Source: Streptomyces misionensis
GTDB taxonomy: Bacteria; Actinomycetota; Actinomycetes; Streptomycetales; Streptomycetaceae
Assembly (NCBI RefSeq): GCF_900104815.1
Contig: NZ_FNTD01000004.1
Span: forward strand, 4,790,501 to 4,854,500
Direction of reading: 5' to 3'
Length of the DNA: 64,000 bases
A model generated the notes under the pieces. The model worked only from the letters and a program-made list of their open reading frames with translations, had not been told where the DNA came from and made no database searches. Shown here in pieces: positions 9,588 through 17,451 of the stretch; the stretch's first letter is position 1; each line of letters starts with the position of its first letter. Position numbers and translations under genes: made by a program.

Positions 9588-10532
9588 TCAGCCGGGCGAG
9601 GGCGACGTCACCGCCGGCGCCGGCGCCGGGAGTGCGTCGCGGAACCGGGCGTCCGGCGCGGGCCCCGAGCGGGCGTCCGGAAGCGGGGGAGCCGCGAGCG
9701 CCCGGTACCGGCCCGGGGTGACGCCGAACTCCCGGCTGAAGGCGTGCGAGAGGGCGTACGGGCTGCCGTAACCCGTCTCGCGGGCCACCGTCGCGAGCGG
9801 CACGTCGGACGCGCGCAGCCGGGCCGCCGCCAGCGTCAGCCGCCACCAGGTGAGGTAGGCCATCGGCGGGCGGCCGACCAGGGCGGTGAAGCGGCGGGCC
9901 AGGGTGGCGCGGGAGACACCCGCCGCGGCGGCCAGCCCCTCGGCCGTCCAGGGCGCCGCCGGATCGGCGTGCAGCGCCCGCAGCGCGGCCGTGGTCACCG
10001 GGTCGGACAGCACCGCCGGCCACGCGCCGGTGTGCGCCCGGCTCATCCAGGCGCGGACCAGGTAGACCAGCAGCAGGTCCAGCAGGTCCAGCAGGCTCGG
10101 CAGGGCCAGTCCGCCGCCCGGCCGCTGCTCGTCCAGTTCCCGCGCCAACAGGTCGATGGCGGCGCGCAGTTCGGGATGCTCGCCGACCCGGTGCGGCAGG
10201 TGCACCACCTGCGGCAGCTCCGCCATCAGGGGATGCGTACGGCTGCGGTCGAGCCGGTACTTGCCGCACAGCAGCTCGACCTCGCAGCCGTCGCCCGCGC
10301 TCATCAGGGCGTGCCCCGAACCGTGCGGGAGCAGCACCACGTCCCCCGGGCCCAGGGTCACCGCAGCGCCGTCCCCGTCCCGCAGCAGCCGGCAGGTCCC
10401 GCGCAGGACGACATGGAAACCGGCCCCCTCGTACGGCGGCAGCCGCACGTGCCAGTCGCCGTCCACCGAGAGCCGGTCCGAGGAGGGGCTGCCCACCCGC
10501 ACCGCCGAGATCGCGTCGCTCACCACGTCCAT
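9588..10532 (-). CDS. AraC-family regulator with N-terminal cupin
   Basis: About 314 residues. The N-terminal half is a cupin-like sensor (FHVVLRGTCRLL, LGPGDVVLLPHGSGH); the C-terminal half is a two-helix-turn-helix AraC domain (LAAAAGVSRATLARRF and the second helix near TGYGSPYALSHAFSREFGVTPGRYR). The open frame reaches 10589, but the extra N-terminus would run through the inverted repeat and promoter of the divergent gene, and family members usually begin M-D-x-x-SDAI. ATG 10532 (or 10541, or GTG 10526) is therefore preferred. It is divergent from the metallo-beta-lactamase gene and is its likely regulator (inference). Confidence 0.88.
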   Translation of the reverse strand: MDVVSDAISAVRVGSPSSDRLSVDGDWHVRLPPYEGAGFHVVLRGTCRLLRDGDGAAVTLGPGDVVLLPHGSGHALMSAGDGCEVELLCGKYRLDRSRTHPLMAELPQVVHLPHRVGEHPELRAAIDLLARELDEQRPGGGLALPSLLDLLDLLLVYLVRAWMSRAHTGAWPAVLSDPVTTAALRALHADPAAPWTAEGLAAAAGVSRATLARRFTALVGRPPMAYLTWWRLTLAAARLRASDVPLATVARETGYGSPYALSHAFSREFGVTPGRYRALAAPPLPDARSGPAPDARFRDALPAPAPAVTSPSPG

Positions 10533-10560
10533 GCCCTCCATGAGACGCCCGCGTATCCAC

Positions 10561-10605
10561 ATGAGCAAGGAGCGCATTGGAACGCTCATGCCGGGTTCCT
10601 AGCGT
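10561..10605 (+). promoter_or_regulatory. Promoter and candidate operator of the MBL-fold gene
   Basis: A -10 TAGCGT (10600-10605) lies 7 nt before ATG 10613, and a -35-like TTGGAA (10577-10582) is 17 bp upstream, predicting a leaderless mRNA. An inverted repeat ATGAGC (10561-10566) / GCTCAT (10584-10589) brackets the -35 region. Between an AraC-type gene and a divergent enzyme gene this is a plausible regulator binding site. Confidence 0.55.
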
Positions 10606-10612
10606 CACAGGC

Positions 10613-11554
10613 ATGGCGAACGACGACGCGCAGGACGCGGCAGAGGCGCACGAGGTGCGGGAAGAGACGCGGAAGTACGTGATCGGCGAGGTCGAGGTGG
10701 TGCGGATCGTCGAGCGGCAGGGGCCCCTCCTGCCCGCCCGGCGGCTGGTGCCCGACTGCGGACCGCGGGTGTGGCGGGAGCACGCGGCCGGGCTGGCGCC
10801 CCGGTACTGGGAGCCCGGCACGGACAGGGCGGTGCTGGCGATCCAGACCTGGGTGGTGCGCAGCGGCGGCCGGACGGTGCTGATCGACACCGGGGTGGGC
10901 CGGGACCGGGAACGGCCCGGCAACCCGCTCTTCCACCGGCAGCCGGGCGACCTCCCCGGGCGGCTGCGGCGCGCCGGGGTGGACCCGGCCGAGGTCGACC
11001 TCGTCGTGAACACCCACATCCACGGCGACCACGTCGGCTGGAACACCCACGACGTGGCCGGCACGTGGGTGCCCACCTTCCCGAACGCCCGCTATCTGAT
11101 CCCGGCCGCCGACGACCGCCACTTCGGCCCCGAGGGCGGCTACGCGGGCGGGGCCCGGGTGGACGACCGGCTGCTCTACGAGGACAGCGTCGCGCCCGTG
11201 CACCGGGCCGGACAGGCCGTCGTGTGGGAGGGCGAGTACCGCATCGACGGGCAGCTCGCTCTGGAGGCCGCCCCCGGGCACACCCCGGGCTCGTCCGTGC
11301 TCCGGGTCGCCTCCCGCGGTGAACACGCCGTGTTCGTGGGCGACATGCTGCACAGCCCGGTGCAGATCCTGCGGCCCGAGTGCGCCAGCTGCTTCTGCCT
11401 GGACCCGGTCCGGGCAGCCGTGAGCAGGCGGCGGGTGCTGCAACGGGCGGCCGCGGAACGGGCGTTGGTGATCCCCGCGCACTTCCCCGGCACCGGTGCC
11501 GTCGAAGTCCGGACGGAGAACGGCGGGTTCGCGCTGCGGCGGTGGGCGGCCTGA
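10613..11554 (+). CDS. MBL-fold (metallo-beta-lactamase superfamily) hydrolase
   Basis: This 313-residue protein carries the zinc-site motif HIHGDHVGW (HxHxDH type), the second metal ligand region in AAPGHTPGSS, a VGDMLHSPVQI segment with the bridging Asp, and a late IPAHFPG histidine. These are the ordered metal motifs of MBL-fold hydrolases such as lactonases and thioesterases. The substrate cannot be read from sequence. ATG 10613 is favoured because of the TAGCGT box 7 nt upstream; an in-frame start at 10577 would overlap the promoter. Its divergent AraC-type neighbour suggests inducible control by a small molecule. It lies inside the kinase run, 46 nt before kinase 5. Confidence 0.88.
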   Translation: MANDDAQDAAEAHEVREETRKYVIGEVEVVRIVERQGPLLPARRLVPDCGPRVWREHAAGLAPRYWEPGTDRAVLAIQTWVVRSGGRTVLIDTGVGRDRERPGNPLFHRQPGDLPGRLRRAGVDPAEVDLVVNTHIHGDHVGWNTHDVAGTWVPTFPNARYLIPAADDRHFGPEGGYAGGARVDDRLLYEDSVAPVHRAGQAVVWEGEYRIDGQLALEAAPGHTPGSSVLRVASRGEHAVFVGDMLHSPVQILRPECASCFCLDPVRAAVSRRRVLQRAAAERALVIPAHFPGTGAVEVRTENGGFALRRWAA

Positions 11555-11600
11555 CCGTTCCGCTTCGACAACGGCGTGCCGAGCGGGGTACTGATGGGGC

Positions 11601-12692
11601 ATGGCTGAAGACGGCGCACACCCGCCCGGCGCACGGCTGATCGGCGGGCGCTACCGGCTGACCGACCGGCTCGGCACCGGCCCCACCGGGACCGTGTGGC
11701 GGGCCTGGGACGAGGACGCGGAGGGACACGGCCGCGTCGCCGTCAAGGAACCCCTGCTGCCCGGCGACCCGGCCGGGGACGAGGAGAGCGGCCGGCTCGC
11801 CCACCGCCTCTACCGGGAGGCCCGCGCCGCGACCCGCGTGCGACATCCCTGCGCCGTCACCGTGTACGACGTCGTCACCGAGGCCGGTGTGCCCTGGATC
11901 GTGATGGAGCTGGTGGAGGGCGAGTCCCTGGCCGCGGCCCTGCGCCGCGGACCGCTGCCGCCCGCCGAGGCCGCCCGCATCGGGCTCGCCGTCCTCGGCG
12001 CCCTGCGCGCCGCGCACGCCGTCGGCATCGTGCACCGCGACCTCAAGCCGGCCAACGTGCTGCTGGAGTCCGGCACCGGCCGGGTCGTCCTCACCGACTT
12101 CGGCATAGGCGACGGGCCCGCGGGGGACGCGCCCGCCGGTTTCACCGCGCCCGAGCGCGCGGCGGGCCCGGGTGCGGGACCGGCCTCCGACCTGTGGAGT
12201 CTGGGCGCCCTGCTGCGCACCGCCGTCGGCGACGCGGACCCCGGCCCGCTCGGCCCCCTCCTGGACCGGCTGCTCGCCGAGCAGCCGGAGGCCCGGCCCG
12301 GCGCGGAACAGGTGGCGTGGGCGCTGCGGGAGTACCTGGGAGCGGGGGACGAGCCGGACGCCATGGAGGCACACGGCGCGGACGCGGCGGAGGCCACGGG
12401 CGGGCCGGGCGGCACGGCTGTGCGGGAGGTCCCGGGCGGGCCGGAGGTCCCGGGCGCGCCGGAGGTCCCGGGCGTACCGGGCGCCGCGGACACCCCGGAG
12501 ACCGGCGACGCACCGGACACCGTGAGCGCGCCGCCGGAGGGGCCGCCCGGGGCCGAGTCGCGGACGCAACCCCCGACCGAGCCCCGGCCCGGTCCCCTGC
12601 GCCGTCTCGTCCCCGACCTCGCGGCGCCCCGCCGCCGCACCCCCCTCGCCGCCCTCGGTCTCTTCCTCGCGAAAAAACCCGGCGACGACTGA
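11601..12692 (+). CDS. Ser/Thr protein kinase 5 of 5, short, apparently without a transmembrane helix
   Basis: This 363-residue kinase has loop GTGPTGTV, VAVKEP, HRDLKPAN and DFG. The stretch from DFG to the TAPERA motif is unusually short (DFGIGDGPAGDAPAGFTAPERA region) and lacks the Thr-x-Thr-Gly phosphorylation site of the four siblings, so classic activation-loop control may be absent. After the C-lobe comes a tail with short P-G-x-P-E-V repeats and a basic, mildly hydrophobic end (LAALGLFLAKKPGDD). No clear membrane helix or outer domain is present, so it is probably cytosolic or peripheral. ATG 11601 has GGGG 1-2 nt before it, closer than usual. Confidence 0.9.
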   Translation: MAEDGAHPPGARLIGGRYRLTDRLGTGPTGTVWRAWDEDAEGHGRVAVKEPLLPGDPAGDEESGRLAHRLYREARAATRVRHPCAVTVYDVVTEAGVPWIVMELVEGESLAAALRRGPLPPAEAARIGLAVLGALRAAHAVGIVHRDLKPANVLLESGTGRVVLTDFGIGDGPAGDAPAGFTAPERAAGPGAGPASDLWSLGALLRTAVGDADPGPLGPLLDRLLAEQPEARPGAEQVAWALREYLGAGDEPDAMEAHGADAAEATGGPGGTAVREVPGGPEVPGAPEVPGVPGAADTPETGDAPDTVSAPPEGPPGAESRTQPPTEPRPGPLRRLVPDLAAPRRRTPLAALGLFLAKKPGDD

Positions 12693-12717
12693 TCGGCCGG
12701 GTGTTCGAGCGGGCAAC

Positions 12718-12756
12718 GCCCTGATCAGGGCAATCGCTGCCAGTGATCGCTGGCAG
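12718..12756. promoter_or_regulatory. Palindrome and inverted repeat ahead of the SSADH gene
   Basis: A perfect 14-bp palindrome, GCCCTGATCAGGGC (12718-12731), is followed 5 bp later by CTGCCAG-TGATCG-CTGGCAG (12737-12756). They lie 26-111 bp after the kinase stop and before the dehydrogenase start, so they may be operators or RNA hairpins. There is no T-tract. Confidence 0.4.
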
Positions 12757-12815
12757 TGTGTGTGCAGTCGGTGAATCCCCGTTACCGACGGGTACACAAA
12801 GCCTGTGCCGGGGCA

Positions 12816-12821
12816 TACCCT
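12816..12821 (+). promoter_or_regulatory. -10 box of the SSADH gene (leaderless)
   Basis: TACCCT ends 7 nt before ATG 12829, the usual geometry of a leaderless Streptomyces transcript whose first base is the A of the start codon. The -35 region is weak. This box decides for ATG 12829 over the in-frame GTG 12805. Confidence 0.6.
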
Positions 12822-12828
12822 GCGCCTC

Positions 12829-14442
12829 ATGACGGACACGCAGGCCCCGGAGATCGCCGGTACCAACCCCCTCGCCCCCGCCCCCGAGGGCGCCCGCACC
12901 GCCGCCGACGTGGTCACCCCTGCGCTGGTGGCCCGGCTGACCAAGGGCGTCACCGGTTCCGGCCGGACCGCCAACCACACGCCGTTCACCGGTGAGAAGC
13001 TGGCCGACCTGCCGGAGTCCACGCCCGAGGACGTGCTGGAGGCCTTCGAGGCGGCCCGGGTCGCCCAGGCCGTCTGGGAGCGGACCCCGGTACGGCAGCG
13101 GGCCGCCGTCCTGCTGCGCTTCCACGACCTGCTCCTGGAGCGTCAGGCCGAGGTCCTCGACCTGGTCCAGCTGGAGACGGGCAAGGCCCGGCTGCACGCC
13201 CACGAGGAGGTGCTGGCCGTCGCCGTCGCGGCCCGCCACTACGGCCGCAAGGCCCCCTCCTACCTGCGCGCCAAGCGGCACACGGGCGCCGTGCCGACCC
13301 TCACGAAGGCCACCGAGCTGCGCCACCCGCGCGGGGTCGTCGGCCAGATCGCCCCCTGGAACTACCCCCTGGAGCTGTCCGTCGGCGACGCGCTGCCCGC
13401 CTTCGTCGCGGGCAACGCCGTGGTGATGAAGCCGGACACCGAGACCTGCCTGACCGCCCTGTGGGCCCGGGACCTGCTGATCGAGGCCGGGCTGCCCGAG
13501 GGCGTCTTCCAGGTCGTCCTCGGCGAAGGCCCCGTCGTGGGCCCCGAGTTGGTCAAGCACGCCGACTACGTCTCCTTCACCGGCTCCACCCGCACCGGCC
13601 GCGAGGTCGCCCAGGGTGCCGCCGCCCGGCTGGTCGGCGTCTCCCTCGAACTCGGCGGCAAGAACGCCATGCTGGTGCTGGACGACGCCGACATCGAGAA
13701 GGCCGCCGCCGGCGCCGTCCGCGCCTGCTTCTCCTCGGCCGGCCAACTCTGCATCTCCATCGAGCGCTTGTACGTCCACGAGTCGATCGCCGACGCCTTC
13801 CTTGAGCGCTTCGCCGCCCGCACCAAGGCCATGCGGCTCGGCAACTCCCTCGCCTACGGCGCCGAGATGGGGTCCCTGGTCGGCGAGCGCCAGCTGAAGA
13901 ACGTCGAACGGCACGTGCGGGAGGCCGTCGAGAAGGGCGCCACGGTGGTCGCGGGCGGTGTCGCCCGGCCCGACATCGGCCCCTTCTTCTTCGAGCCCAC
14001 CATCCTCGACGGCGTCGAGGGGTCCATGGCGGTCTGCGAGGAGGAGACCTTCGGCCCGGTCGTCTCCGTCTACCGCTTCTCGTCCGACGACGAGGCCGTC
14101 GAGCGCGCCAACGCCACGCCCTACGGCCTCAACTCCTCCGTCTGGACGACCGATGCCCGCCGCGGCCGGGACATCGCGGCCCGCCTGCGCACCGGCACGG
14201 TCAACGTCAACGAGGGCTACGCGCCCGCCTACGGCAGCGTCCAGTCCCCGATGGGCGGCATGAAGGACTCCGGGCTCGGCCGCCGCCACGGATCCGAGGG
14301 CATCCTCAAGTACACCGAGGCCCAGACGGTCGCCCAGCAGCGGCTGCTGCCGATGGCGCCCTCGCTGGGCATGACGGACGAGGGCTACGCCCGCTTCATG
14401 ACCACGAGCCTGCGGCTGCTCAAGGCGTTCCGTTTCCGCTAG
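12829..14442 (+). CDS. Succinate-semialdehyde dehydrogenase, NAD(P)+ (aldehyde dehydrogenase family)
   Basis: This 537-residue protein has the full aldehyde dehydrogenase core: cofactor-site GQIAPWNYPLEL, general-base Glu in SLELGGKN, nucleophilic Cys in SSAGQLCISIERL, and the late EEETFGPVVSVYRF segment. Length and the GQLCISIERLYV surroundings resemble actinobacterial succinate-semialdehyde dehydrogenases (GabD2 type), which feed 4-aminobutyrate or polyamine breakdown into succinate. Substrate assignment is by family resemblance only; no GABA transaminase is adjacent. It is followed 44 nt later by a GMC oxidoreductase and may be cotranscribed with it. Confidence 0.85.
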   Translation: MTDTQAPEIAGTNPLAPAPEGARTAADVVTPALVARLTKGVTGSGRTANHTPFTGEKLADLPESTPEDVLEAFEAARVAQAVWERTPVRQRAAVLLRFHDLLLERQAEVLDLVQLETGKARLHAHEEVLAVAVAARHYGRKAPSYLRAKRHTGAVPTLTKATELRHPRGVVGQIAPWNYPLELSVGDALPAFVAGNAVVMKPDTETCLTALWARDLLIEAGLPEGVFQVVLGEGPVVGPELVKHADYVSFTGSTRTGREVAQGAAARLVGVSLELGGKNAMLVLDDADIEKAAAGAVRACFSSAGQLCISIERLYVHESIADAFLERFAARTKAMRLGNSLAYGAEMGSLVGERQLKNVERHVREAVEKGATVVAGGVARPDIGPFFFEPTILDGVEGSMAVCEEETFGPVVSVYRFSSDDEAVERANATPYGLNSSVWTTDARRGRDIAARLRTGTVNVNEGYAPAYGSVQSPMGGMKDSGLGRRHGSEGILKYTEAQTVAQQRLLPMAPSLGMTDEGYARFMTTSLRLLKAFRFR

Positions 14443-14486
14443 AAGACCCGGTCCCCGCTGAGATCCGTTCCCGACGAGGAGTGCAT

Positions 14487-16283
14487 GTGGCGCAGTCGCA
14501 GGAGAAGAACGACGGGTACGACTACGACGTCATCGTGGTCGGGTCGGGGTTCGGCGGGTCCGTGTCGGCCCTGCGCCTGACCGAGAAGGGCTACAGGGTG
14601 GGCGTCCTGGAGGCCGGCCGCCGCTTCACCCGGGAGTCGCTGCCGAAGAACTCCTGGGACCTGAAGAACTACCTGTGGGCCCCGAAACTCGGCATGTACG
14701 GCATCCAGCGCATCCATCTGCTGGGCAATGTGATGGTGCTGGCCGGCGCGGGTGTCGGCGGTGGTTCGCTCAACTACGCCAACACCCTCTACGTGCCGCC
14801 GAAGGCGTTCTTCGACGACCCCCAGTGGAAGGACATCACCGACTGGCAGGAGGAGCTGCGGCCGTACTACGACCAGGCCCGGCGCATGCTCGGGGTGCGG
14901 CTCAACCCCACCATGACCCCCTCCGACGTCCATCTCGAGGCGGCGGCCCGGCGGATGGGCGTCGGTGACACCTTCCACCTCGCGCCGGTGGGCGTCTTCT
15001 TCGGGGACGGCAAGGACGCGGACGGCACCGCGAAGGCCGCGCCCGGACAGCGGGTGCCCGACCCGTACTTCGGCGGGGCGGGCCCGGAGCGCAACGCCTG
15101 CACCGAGTGCGGCGAGTGCATGACCGGCTGCCGGCACGGCGCCAAGAACACCCTGAACGAGAACTACCTCCACCTCGCCCAGAAGGCGGGCGCGGTGGTC
15201 CACCCGATGACCACCGTGGTGTCCGTCACCGACGACTCGCGCGGCGGCTACGCGGTGGCCACCCTGCCGACCGACCGGAAGAAGAAGGGCGAGGGACGGG
15301 TCTTCACGGCGCGCCGGGTCGTCCTCGCGGCCGGCACCTACGGCACCCAGACGCTGCTGCACCGCATGCGGACCGGCGGCCAACTGCCGTACCTGTCCAA
15401 GCGGCTGGGTGATCTGACCCGCACGAACTCCGAGGCGCTGGTGGGCGCGCAGACCCTCGACCGCCGTTACCGCAAGGTGCACGGCGCGGCGCGGGCCGAC
15501 TTCACCCGGGGCGTCGCGATCACCTCGTCGATCCACCCAGACGAGAACACCCACATCGAGCCCGTCCGCTACGGCAAGGGCTCCAACGCCATGGGCGGTC
15601 TGTCCATCCTCCAGGTGCCGTACGCCGAGGGCTCCTCCCGGGCGCTGGGCTGGCTGGCGAACGCGGCCCGGCACCCGGTGCTCGTCCTGCGCTCCCTGTC
15701 CAACCGGCGCTGGTCGGAGCGGACCATCATCGGTCTGGTGATGCAGTCCCTGGACAACTCGCTGACGACGTACCTGAAGCCCGACGGCGTCGGCAAGGGC
15801 CTGCTCACCGCCCGGCAGGGGCACGGCTCGCCCAACCCCAAGCAGATCCGCGCCGCCACCGAGGCCGCCACCGCGCTCGCGGCCGAGATCAACGGTTTCC
15901 CGGGCAGCAACGTGGGCGAGCTGATGGGGACCCCGCTCACCGCGCACTTCCTGGGCGGCTGCCCCATCGGCGACTCGGCCGAGACCGGCGTGATCGACCC
16001 CTACCACCGCCTGTACGGGCATCCCGGCATCTCGGTCGTGGACGGCGCCGCGGTCTCGGCGAACCTGGGCGTCAACCCCTCGCTGACGATCACCGCGCAG
16101 GCCGAGCGGGCCATGTCCTTCTGGCCGAACAAGGGCGAGGAGGACCCGCGGCCGGCGCCGGGGGCGGCGTACGAGCGGCTGGCGCCGGTGGAGCCGCGGT
16201 CGCCGGCGGTGCCGGCGGAGGCCTTCGGCGCGCTGAGGCTGCCGTTCCTCGGGGTGCCGACGGTGCCGCCGAAGCCGGAGTAG
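14487..16283 (+). CDS. GMC-family FAD oxidoreductase (cholesterol-oxidase-like) with a four-cysteine motif
   Basis: This 598-residue flavoprotein has an N-terminal Rossmann motif DVIVVGSGFGGSVSALRL and a C-terminal GMC segment with VVDGAAVSANLGVNPSLTITAQAERA, as in the distant cholesterol-oxidase branch of the GMC family. Around residue 205 it carries CTECGECMTGC (CxxCxxCxxxC), a ferredoxin-like spacing that suggests an iron-sulfur cluster or metal site. No signal peptide is evident. GTG 14487 is chosen over GTG 14481 because AGGAG lies 5 nt upstream. The substrate is unknown; the neighbouring aldehyde dehydrogenase may take its product (inference). Confidence 0.82.
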   Translation: MAQSQEKNDGYDYDVIVVGSGFGGSVSALRLTEKGYRVGVLEAGRRFTRESLPKNSWDLKNYLWAPKLGMYGIQRIHLLGNVMVLAGAGVGGGSLNYANTLYVPPKAFFDDPQWKDITDWQEELRPYYDQARRMLGVRLNPTMTPSDVHLEAAARRMGVGDTFHLAPVGVFFGDGKDADGTAKAAPGQRVPDPYFGGAGPERNACTECGECMTGCRHGAKNTLNENYLHLAQKAGAVVHPMTTVVSVTDDSRGGYAVATLPTDRKKKGEGRVFTARRVVLAAGTYGTQTLLHRMRTGGQLPYLSKRLGDLTRTNSEALVGAQTLDRRYRKVHGAARADFTRGVAITSSIHPDENTHIEPVRYGKGSNAMGGLSILQVPYAEGSSRALGWLANAARHPVLVLRSLSNRRWSERTIIGLVMQSLDNSLTTYLKPDGVGKGLLTARQGHGSPNPKQIRAATEAATALAAEINGFPGSNVGELMGTPLTAHFLGGCPIGDSAETGVIDPYHRLYGHPGISVVDGAAVSANLGVNPSLTITAQAERAMSFWPNKGEEDPRPAPGAAYERLAPVEPRSPAVPAEAFGALRLPFLGVPTVPPKPE

Positions 16284-16385
16284 CCACCGGCGTGTGACCC
16301 GGATCACAGCTGTTTCCGGGGTGGCGGCGCAACCCTCCGGCGCCGTGACAGATCAAACCAGCTGCCGGATCAAGAAGACGGTAAT

Positions 16386-16421
16386 GAGGGACCTGCCTTC
16401 GGAGGGGGATGCAGGTCCCTC
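16386..16421 (+). terminator. Hairpin terminator after the GMC oxidoreductase
   Basis: A perfect 11-bp stem (GAGGGACCTGC 16386-16396 with GCAGGTCCCTC 16411-16421) encloses a 14-nt loop and is followed by TTCG. It lies 103 nt after the stop codon. The rest of the 572-bp gap (16284-16855) holds a second GC-rich hairpin, GGCCGGC (16531-16537) with GCCGGCC (16554-16560), and no ORF I can support. Confidence 0.6.
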
Positions 16422-16855
16422 TTCGCGTCCGGTGGAGTCCGGAGGATCCCCGTGGGGTCCCGTGCGTCGGGGTGGGGTCCGGTGAAGGGGTGCTGTGGTG
16501 CCGCGCGGCACGCGGGACGTGCGTACCGCCGGCCGGCCCCGGGCGTCCCCGGAGCCGGCCTCTCTTGGTGACCGGGCTGCTGTCCCCTGCCGTCCGGTCA
16601 CTTCCCTGGAGCGAGGTCCCACGGCGCACGGCACGACCCGTACGCCTCATCGCTCCAGCGAGCCACGCGTGGTTCTGTCGGGCCCGCCCCTGGCTGGCAC
16701 GGACACCCCGCTAACGAAGCGGCACACGGACCGGTCACGCGCCGTACGGGTGAGACGGCCGTCGAACGCGAATCCGATTGTCGGACGGGTCGGCTGTACC
16801 GGTCGGGGGTGGCCGGGCGGGCTCGGTCGGGTCGTTGTCTCGGCCGGCGCGTGGG

Positions 16856-17140
16856 TCAGATGCGCCCCCGGCACAGCTCCAGCAGGGTCATGGCGAGCGC
16901 GGTGCCGGGCCTGCCCAGCGCGTCCCGGTAGCGGGCGAGGATCTCCATCTCGCGGTTGAGGCTGACCCGCCGTCCGCCGCCGGCGATACGGGTCCGCTGG
17001 ACCACGTCGGAGACCGCCATCCGCTCCTGGACGAGACCGATGATCCGGTCGTCCAGCGCGTCGATGCGCTCCCGCGCGGCGGCGATGGTCGCCTCGGGGG
17101 TCTCGGTCCCGGTGGTCTCTTCCGGTGTGGTGGTGCTCAT
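16856..17140 (-). CDS. Chorismate mutase, AroQ type, monofunctional
   Basis: This 94-residue all-helical protein fits AroQ chorismate mutase (chorismate to prephenate, the first committed step to Phe and Tyr). It has the N-terminal helix [34 protein letters not shown], the conserved Arg and Asp of the active site, and the [15 protein letters not shown] segment. ATG 17140 is fixed by a CAGGAG ribosome site about 9 nt upstream. It stands alone on the minus strand, divergent from guaA. Its leader carries a peptide with aromatic codons and a strong terminator (separate entries), so it is probably controlled by Phe/Tyr attenuation. Confidence 0.9.
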   Translation of the reverse strand: MSTTTPEETTGTETPEATIAAARERIDALDDRIIGLVQERMAVSDVVQRTRIAGGGRRVSLNREMEILARYRDALGRPGTALAMTLLELCRGRI

Positions 17141-17190
17141 GTCGGGGGCTCCTGATCGTGAAGGGGGAGCCCCGGAACGACGTGACCCGG

Positions 17191-17233
17191 AAAAACGACA
17201 GGCGCCCCGGGCCTTGTCGGCCCGGGGCGCCTG
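17191..17233 (-). terminator. Attenuator terminator in the chorismate mutase leader
   Basis: On the minus strand a 15-bp perfect stem (arms at 17219-17233 and 17199-17213), a 5-nt loop and a T5 run (17195-17191) form a textbook intrinsic terminator. It stands between the stop of the leader peptide (17254) and the start of chorismate mutase (17140). CGGCCCG within the leader-peptide gene could pair with CGGGCCG of the terminator's 5' arm as an antiterminator. Confidence 0.85.
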
Positions 17234-17253
17234 GGAAGTCGCTCGGCGTTTCG

Positions 17254-17325
17254 CTAAGCAGCACGACCATGGCAACCGGCGGGCCGGGTGCCATAGGTAA
17301 AGACGAAGGTCGCGTGCTGAAGCAT
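17254..17325 (-). CDS. Leader peptide of the chorismate mutase attenuator (23 codons)
   Basis: The 23-residue peptide [20 protein letters not shown] plus three residues contains Phe-Val-Phe-Thr-Tyr, with codons TTC GTC TTT ACC TAT; TTT and TAT are rare in such GC-rich genomes. A CATACT -10 box (17332-17337) lies 6 nt before the ATG, so the transcript probably begins at the start codon. An RNA hairpin with one mismatch begins at the Tyr codon (AUGGCACCCGG with CCGGUUGCCAU) and could serve as the pause structure. Stalling on uncharged Phe or Tyr tRNA would then favour readthrough. This is an attenuation logic inferred from layout, not tested. Confidence 0.75.
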   Translation of the reverse strand: MLQHATFVFTYGTRPAGCHGRAA

Positions 17326-17405
17326 GCGGCCAGTATGCCACGGCCGGTGCGATGGCTCCTGCCGCGGCCGGTGGCGCTCGGCGGAAGGCTTTCCGGCCAC
17401 ACCGT

Positions 17406-17411
17406 TAGACT
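17406..17411 (+). promoter_or_regulatory. Likely -10 box of guaA
   Basis: TAGACT at this position lies 40 nt before the guaA GTG. The -35 region is not conserved. Confidence 0.4.
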
Positions 17412-17451
17412 CGTAGTACAGACCCCCGCCCGGACCACCAGAAGGCACCCC

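Noticed and set aside
16284..16855. Small gene or RNA in the gap after the GMC oxidoreductase
   Set aside because: Candidate ORFs have no recognisable product or ribosome site; the region shows only terminator-like hairpins.
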